Source of the DNA: a virus
DNA length: 42,406 bases
IMG/VR virus record: IMGVR_UViG_3300046836_000104
Coordinates: 1 to 42,406 of that record
Direction: 5' to 3' (one strand)
In this document: in pieces, positions 38,881-42,406 of the stretch
Numbering within the stretch: the first letter of the stretch is position 1
Layout: every line of letters starts with the position of its first letter
Program-made: the position numbers and the translations under genes
Notes under the pieces: model-generated
What the model was told of the DNA's origin: nothing
Seen by the model: the letters and a program-made list of their open reading frames with translations, nothing else
The model's database searches: none

Positions 38881-40008
38881 CTAGCCGTTGGTGTTGCAAC
38901 CGCAGAGGCGGATGCCCATGCGGATCGTGTCGAGCTGTTCAGGCGTCACGCCGTCCTGATGCGTCCACCCGAAGGTGTTGATTTCTTCCCAACTGTAGGT
39001 CGTCTCGCCGCGGGCGGTGTTGAACGTGTAGGTCGTAGGGTGCCGCGCATCGGCGCTCACCGTGACGGGTTGCCCATTTTGCGGACCACCGATCCCGAGG
39101 CCGCCAGGCACGTCAAACGGTTCGTCCGGTGGCGGCACCCACGATCCGGCTTGCACCCTCCGCGCCATCATTTGGACGAACTGAAGCCATCCTGACGGGT
39201 CTGAGGCCCAGTTGGGCTGATAGATGCCGTGCTCGGCGTCCCACTGCGAACCGGGCAGGATGGCCGGCCACGGGGCAAGGAACTCACATTGGGTCGTCGC
39301 TGGCCCCTCTTGGCAGAAACGGTCCACGCATGCCTCGGCCTGATGCACGTCGGCTTCGCTCAGGTTCTCTGCGCCCAACCGTCCCCATCCCGCCGGCAGC
39401 CACAGGCACAGCACCATCGGATCGGGCATCTGCGAACGGAGCGACACGAACACCCGCGCCCAGTTGTCGCCTGGGTCGCTCCAGTCGCCATCGGCGTCTG
39501 AGTCAAACGTCGGCGTCACCATCACGCCGCCTTGCGTGAGGTCGCCTAACCGAGAATGCCGCAGCGCCTCGAGCAGCGCCGGGAACTGGTCGATGACGGC
39601 CTGACTGCCGAGTTCGTCGCCGCCGAGTTCGATGCCGGGGCACAGTCCCGCTTCTAGAATCTCGCAGCAGAGCTCGGCCACATACGGGAAGTCATGGGTA
39701 AAGTCGTTCCACGCGGCTTTGCCATCTGGATACGCCACGCCATCTTCCTGGTAGTGGCAGAATGTGCAGAACCACAGGCCCTTCGCGCCGGCGTCTTTAT
39801 GTGCCGCATAGACGGCTTGGCGGTCGGCCTTCTCGGTGAGCATCCCGATCTCCGGCCCCCACGACGGGATGCGCCCGAGTTGGCCCGTGTCGGCCCACAC
39901 GCCCCCGCCGAAGCGCGTCGGGGCATGGATAAGGGTCTGACGGCCCGGGAGCGTCACGGGCGGTCCTGACGCCTTGGCGCGGCCTGTGGCGAACGGCGCG
40001 AGGTTCAC
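38881..40008 (-). CDS. Unknown 375-residue protein, possible TIM-barrel enzyme
   Basis: GTG at 40008 overlaps the upstream TGA. The first 250 residues alternate strands and helices with a barrel-like rhythm (KGLWFCTFCHYQEDG, LCPGIELGGDELG, PMVLCLWLPAGWG, TQCEFLAPWPAIL), and acidic residues stand at strand ends, as in glycoside hydrolases. The C-terminal part (TTYTFNTARGETTYSWEEI) looks beta-rich. It might act on host polysaccharide or as an endolysin. I recognise no specific family, and it is encoded opposite to the structural block. Confidence 0.55.
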   Translation of the reverse strand: MNLAPFATGRAKASGPPVTLPGRQTLIHAPTRFGGGVWADTGQLGRIPSWGPEIGMLTEKADRQAVYAAHKDAGAKGLWFCTFCHYQEDGVAYPDGKAAWNDFTHDFPYVAELCCEILEAGLCPGIELGGDELGSQAVIDQFPALLEALRHSRLGDLTQGGVMVTPTFDSDADGDWSDPGDNWARVFVSLRSQMPDPMVLCLWLPAGWGRLGAENLSEADVHQAEACVDRFCQEGPATTQCEFLAPWPAILPGSQWDAEHGIYQPNWASDPSGWLQFVQMMARRVQAGSWVPPPDEPFDVPGGLGIGGPQNGQPVTVSADARHPTTYTFNTARGETTYSWEEINTFGWTHQDGVTPEQLDTIRMGIRLCGCNTNG

Positions 40009-40370
40009 TGATCCGTCCGCGTGCAGACGTAGCGGCGGCCGTTGGCCCCGACACCCTTGCTGGTGCGCCAGTCGAAGCCGACCTCGGTCGAGGCTCCCGC
40101 GCCGTCGAACCGCACCTGATAGGTCGAATCCCAGTCCGGCGGCTTGCCGGTTTCATGGGCAATGCCGGTGATGGCGTCGAACTGGAGATACGCCCCGGAG
40201 CAGTTGACGATGTAGATCGGGCCGCCGCCGCAGTCGGTCGAGGCATCGCCAATCTTCTCTAGCCCGCCCCGGTGCAACGTCTGGTCGCCCAAGGTTTCGC
40301 TGACGCCAGGCGATGGCACCGGAGCGCGGAGCGTCCACGGGTTATAGCTGATCAGGATGGGAATGCTCAT
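40005..40370 (-). CDS. Unknown 121-residue beta-rich protein
   Basis: MSIPILISYNPWTLRAPVPSPGVSETLGDQTLH, then PIYIVNCSGAYLQFDAITGIAHETG and VRFDGAGASTEVGFDW suggest a beta-sandwich with two cysteines, as in small virion or secreted surface proteins. It overlaps the 375-residue gene by GTGA, so the two are probably made together and may form one complex. The function is unknown. Confidence 0.5.
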   Translation of the reverse strand: MSIPILISYNPWTLRAPVPSPGVSETLGDQTLHRGGLEKIGDASTDCGGGPIYIVNCSGAYLQFDAITGIAHETGKPPDWDSTYQVRFDGAGASTEVGFDWRTSKGVGANGRRYVCTRTDQ

Positions 40371-40381
40371 GGGTTCGCAGT

Positions 40382-40642
40382 TTACTCCTGTCCGGTAACA
40401 CTGAGTTTGTCGAGATGAGCCAGCACCGCTTTCCCATAAGCAATCGCGTGCTTATCGAACTCATCCGGGTGTGAATATTTCAGAATGAACGCCCGAATCC
40501 CAGCAACCGTCCGCTCGGCGGCCTCGGTGCGTCGGGCCATGGCAAAGACTGGCGCGATTTCGCTGAGGAATAGCGATTGCGTGCGTGCCGCCTGTTCGAG
40601 TTCGTCCAACTCCGCCGCCGAGAGCGTCGTGGGGTCAGTCAT
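40382..40642 (-). CDS. MTDPTTLSAAELDELE family protein, right copy
   Basis: 86 residues. The first 16 residues are identical to those of the gene at 522-827, and ARRTEAAER recurs, but the rest (RAFILKYSHPDEFDKHAIAYGKAVLAHLDKL) is different. At the nucleotide level the start block (40602-40642) is nearly perfect against 787-827. It is the last anchor gene of the right-hand version, and beyond it the two versions have unrelated genes. Confidence 0.65.
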   Translation of the reverse strand: MTDPTTLSAAELDELEQAARTQSLFLSEIAPVFAMARRTEAAERTVAGIRAFILKYSHPDEFDKHAIAYGKAVLAHLDKLSVTGQE

Positions 40643-40644
40643 GG

Positions 40645-41016
40645 CTACTCCGCCAGCGCGATTGATGATTCGGCCGCGCCGATTTTGATCCAGCCGCGTT
40701 CGTAGTCCCACCGATGCGTCCGGCAGAACGGCGCGCACGAGGGCGTATCGTTCATCTGCGTCAACCGCCGATCGGCATCCTCAGCCACGCGCTCGCGATA
40801 CACCACGAGTGACTTCAGCGCCCGTGCGAGTTCACCAGTCGAATGCGCTAATTCCTTGGCGAGCACGCTGTTGTTTTCTAGGCTCGACTTCAGCGCCGTC
40901 CGCAGATGGGAGATGACTTCCCGTTGCACGTCGTTCTCTGCGCGAATCACGGCGCCATACTGGACTTCATCGGCCTGTGTGCGATCGCCATTCTTTGGAT
41001 GCTTGTCCACGCTCAT
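40645..41016 (-). CDS. Unknown 123-residue helical protein
   Basis: A long charged helix (AVIRAENDVQREVISHLRTALKSSLENNSVLAKELAHSTGELARALKSL) is followed by CAPFCRTHRWDYERGW, giving a CxxxC plus His arrangement. It may be a coiled coil with a small zinc site. It has no counterpart in the left-hand version and lies 2 bases before the anchor gene at 40642. Confidence 0.6.
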   Translation of the reverse strand: MSVDKHPKNGDRTQADEVQYGAVIRAENDVQREVISHLRTALKSSLENNSVLAKELAHSTGELARALKSLVVYRERVAEDADRRLTQMNDTPSCAPFCRTHRWDYERGWIKIGAAESSIALAE

Positions 41017-41204
41017 CGTCGCCCCGCCTTCGGTTCCGGCCCCGCGAACTCGCGCAGTGGCTCAAACTCGCCGCGCTGCTCCCGCTCTGAACATGGCGTG
41101 TCCTTGCGTTCGCGCAGCAGGTCCGCGTAGTGGTCCGCCACGAAGCCGCCCAGGGTTAGCATGCGGAAGTTCGCATCTCGCCAGCATTTCTCACAGGCGC
41201 TCAT
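41013..41204 (-). CDS. Unknown 63-residue protein with mosaic C-terminus
   Basis: Starts MSACEKCWRDANFRM with a CxxC pair and ends FEPLREFAGPEPKAGRR. The last 13 residues match the end of a different gene in the left arm (1333-1545), because a block of about 40 bases (from 41017) is shared with 1334-1374. It overlaps both neighbours by ATGA. The function is unknown. Confidence 0.55.
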   Translation of the reverse strand: MSACEKCWRDANFRMLTLGGFVADHYADLLRERKDTPCSEREQRGEFEPLREFAGPEPKAGRR

Positions 41205-41275
41205 AACTGCTCCACCGTCCTGAGCGTCTGCCAGAGGCGGCGGCGGTAGCGGAGCGCGAGGGGCTTAGCGGGCAT
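41201..41275 (-). CDS. 24-residue remnant of the MPAKPLALRYRRRLW gene
   Basis: ATG at 41275 gives the same first 15 residues as the gene at 1333-1545, followed by QTLRTVEQL and TGA overlapping the next ATG. Its remainder seems replaced, so this is either a truncated gene or a translation-coupling leader for its neighbour. Confidence 0.45.
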   Translation of the reverse strand: MPAKPLALRYRRRLWQTLRTVEQL

Positions 41276-41792
41276 CGGCGGGCTCCTTCTTCGGCATCGT
41301 CAAACCGATGGCGCTCCGGCCGTGGCCGTCCGAGACAGCGTGCCGTGCATTCGCGACACTCTGCGGCTGGATCTGAAAGTCAATCGGCAGGCCTGTTCGC
41401 AGCGATAGATATTCCGAGATCGACACGGTGAGCAAGAGCCATCGCGCGTTGTGTTCGTAATGGTTCACCGAGTAGCAATCTGGAAACTCAGCCATAAAGG
41501 CGTCGTCATCGAGAATGAGGCGCACGTCCACGTCTCGCCAGTCCGGGCGCACGAGTGCCGAACCCACGAGATAGCAGCCGCCAACACCTTCATACGCGCC
41601 GAACGCGGAGCACACAGGGCGAATGGCCTCTTCCAGTTTGAACACGGCCGGAGCGCCGATGTGGTTCGCCTTGTGGCCCGTGGCTGTTACGCCGGGAATA
41701 TCGTAGATGTCGCTCCCGCACGCTGGACAGCGATCCGGGGTATTTAGCCCGCTCCACGTCGTCTTGCATTCAGCGCAGCGTTTTGTGGTCAT
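41265..41792 (-). CDS. Zinc-ribbon plus nucleotidyltransferase-like protein
   Basis: 175 residues. The N-terminus has CAECKTTWSGLNTPDRCPACGSD (6-28), two CxxC pairs forming a zinc ribbon. GCYLVGSALVRPDWRDVDVRLILD carries GS at 77-78 and D87-x-D89, then LPIDFQI gives D138. That is the GS...DxD...D core of the DNA polymerase beta-like nucleotidyltransferase superfamily. Such small enzymes transfer nucleotides to proteins, RNA or drugs; the target here is unknown. The gene is found only in the right-hand version of the locus. Confidence 0.6.
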   Translation of the reverse strand: MTTKRCAECKTTWSGLNTPDRCPACGSDIYDIPGVTATGHKANHIGAPAVFKLEEAIRPVCSAFGAYEGVGGCYLVGSALVRPDWRDVDVRLILDDDAFMAEFPDCYSVNHYEHNARWLLLTVSISEYLSLRTGLPIDFQIQPQSVANARHAVSDGHGRSAIGLTMPKKEPADAR

Positions 41793-41953
41793 CGCTCCTC
41801 CGGCTGCGTCCGCTTCACTTCCGCGACGATGGCGCGGGCGATGCGGACGGCATCAACAGCTAGTTCGCTGATATTCGCGCTGCCACTTGCCGCCAACCCA
41901 CTCGCAATCGTCGCCGCCATCTGTGCCACGGTCTGCGCGTCGGGCTTAGCCAT
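41789..41953 (-). CDS. AKPDAQTVAQMA family protein, right copy
   Basis: 54 residues beginning MAKPDAQTVAQMAATIASGLAASG, like the gene at 1535-1732 up to about residue 22, then ISELAVDAVRIARAIVAEVKRTQPEER, a helix unlike the left copy's end. It overlaps the nucleotidyltransferase-like gene by ATGA and is the third shared anchor. Function unknown. Confidence 0.6.
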   Translation of the reverse strand: MAKPDAQTVAQMAATIASGLAASGSANISELAVDAVRIARAIVAEVKRTQPEER

Positions 41954-42143
41954 TGGGCGATTCCTCCAGATCGTAGGGCTGCCATGCGTCAATCGGCCGC
42001 GCTGGGCAGTCGGGCATCTGCTCCCACGTTTTGTAACGTCCGAGCATCTTCACGACGTCGGTCCACATCCGGCCGCAATACATGCAGCGCGGACGTCCGC
42101 TGTCGAGCGTGGACAGGCACGGGTAGCACATGGGCTTAGCCAC
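41946..42143 (-). CDS. Zinc-ribbon protein, 65 residues
   Basis: GTG at 42143, driven by the GGAGGCCGACC junction motif, gives MAKPMCYPCLSTLDSGRPRCMYCGRMW with CxxC pairs at about 6-9 and 20-23. The rest (DVVKMLGRYKTWEQMPDC) is helical. It is cargo specific to the right-hand version. Function unknown. Confidence 0.6.
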   Translation of the reverse strand: MAKPMCYPCLSTLDSGRPRCMYCGRMWTDVVKMLGRYKTWEQMPDCPARPIDAWQPYDLEESPNG

Positions 42144-42333
42144 GGTCGGCCTCCAGTTCGGCCCGCGTGGCATCCGGCTTTACGCGCTCGCCACGCTTGC
42201 CGTTCACCACGCGATACCGTCGGCCTTTAAACGGCCCCGTCAGCACCGTGACGATTTCGGCGTCCAGTGTGACCCGCTCGGAGTGTTCGTCGCGCGGCTC
42301 ACCTTGGTAAATCTCACCCGTTCGCATGTCCAT
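42136..42333 (-). CDS. MDMRTGEIYQGEPRDE family protein, right copy
   Basis: 65 residues, with the first 40 identical to the protein at 1722-1907. The end (RVVNGKRGERVKPDATRAELEADRG) differs and carries the EADRG junction motif at its last codons. This is where the two versions of the locus begin to differ as one moves left on the minus strand. Confidence 0.7.
   Translation of the reverse strand: MDMRTGEIYQGEPRDEHSERVTLDAEIVTVLTGPFKGRRYRVVNGKRGERVKPDATRAELEADRG
42140..42154 (-). repeat. 15-base gene-junction motif, copy 3 of 3
   Basis: Identical to 2124-2138 and 2308-2322. It joins the end of the MDMRTG gene to the GTG start of the zinc-ribbon gene at 42143. Confidence 0.75.
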
Positions 42334-42406
42334 TGGCCTTCTCCTCTTTGGCGAGCCATTCCTGAATCGTCTTCCGCATCGACGCGCGTTCGGCGGAACT
42401 GATGTA
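42308..42406. repeat. 99-base direct repeat, terminal copy
   Basis: Identical to 1882-1980 and ends the window exactly. 42307 and 1881 are the first differing bases. Confidence 0.9.
42314..42406 (-). CDS. C-terminal end of the 79-residue protein, cut by window edge
   Basis: The frame continues from the window end and reads YISSAERASMRK, then AKEEKANGHANG and stop, identical to the last 30 residues of the gene at 1888-2127. It is probably the same gene met again, if the molecule is circular, not a second copy. Confidence 0.6.
   Translation of the reverse strand, partial: YISSAERASMRKTIQEWLAKEEKANGHANG

Noticed and set aside
1-42406. tRNA genes, CRISPR arrays, retroelement/DGR cassette, integrase or attachment site
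   Set aside because: I looked for cloverleaf ends, evenly spaced repeats, reverse-transcriptase and integrase motifs and saw none.

Overview
The window is a GC-rich bacteriophage genome fragment, almost certainly a tailed phage with a short-tailed (podovirus-type) virion. The evidence is a P22-like block: small terminase (8906-9340), large terminase (9582-10865), an 824-residue portal (11176-13650), scaffold (14130-15266), P22-type coat (15297-16526), gp4-like adaptor (18112-18876), gp10-like stabilisation protein (23112-25975, in two pieces) and ejection-type internal virion proteins (27362-32299). No sheath, tape measure or tail-tube genes are seen. There is no integrase, repressor, DNA polymerase, rRNA, tRNA or CRISPR array that I can recognise. 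The host cannot be named. Genes are packed with 1-17 base overlaps (ATGA, TGATG, TAATG, TAAATGG). The longest non-coding gaps are 87 bases (27275-27361) and 83 bases (6970-7052).

Layout. (1) Positions 1-6969, minus strand: an early/accessory operon of small genes, many with CxxC zinc-ribbon patterns, plus a RecE-like exonuclease (5272-6102), its 137-residue neighbour and a DUF1064 nuclease-like protein (3529-3873). (2) 6970-7052: divergent control region with a perfect 7-3-7 inverted repeat. (3) 7053-33841, plus strand: a small DNA-binding-like protein, a replication-initiator-like protein, then packaging, head, surface/fibre, neck, ejection and holin-like genes. (4) 33792-34438 and 37154-42406, minus strand: a second run of small genes, with an HNH endonuclease, a lipoprotein, a two-helix membrane protein, two large unknown proteins and a nucleotidyltransferase-like protein. 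(5) 34514-37038: a complete 2525-base IS1595-family element with inverted repeats and an exact 8-base target duplication. It carries a transposase and three passenger genes and sits inside a small minus-strand phage gene. Removing the element and one target copy restores a 61-codon reading frame.

Ends. The last 99 bases (42308-42406) are identical to 1882-1980. Moving away from this shared stretch on the minus strand, both 1881-1 and 42307-40382 carry the same anchor genes in the same order, with different genes between them. The contig therefore holds two versions of one locus, either a variant arm attached to a circle of about 40.4 kb or a true duplication within one genome. Sequence alone does not decide which.

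Best candidates for new biology: the two versions of the anchor-and-cargo locus; the gp10-like protein split by a roughly 460-residue insert; the chain of surface-protein ORFs in one frame separated only by TAA-ATG, with a beta-helix end motif displaced into the next ORF; the IS1595 element with passengers; and a zinc-ribbon/nucleotidyltransferase-like protein in the variable locus.
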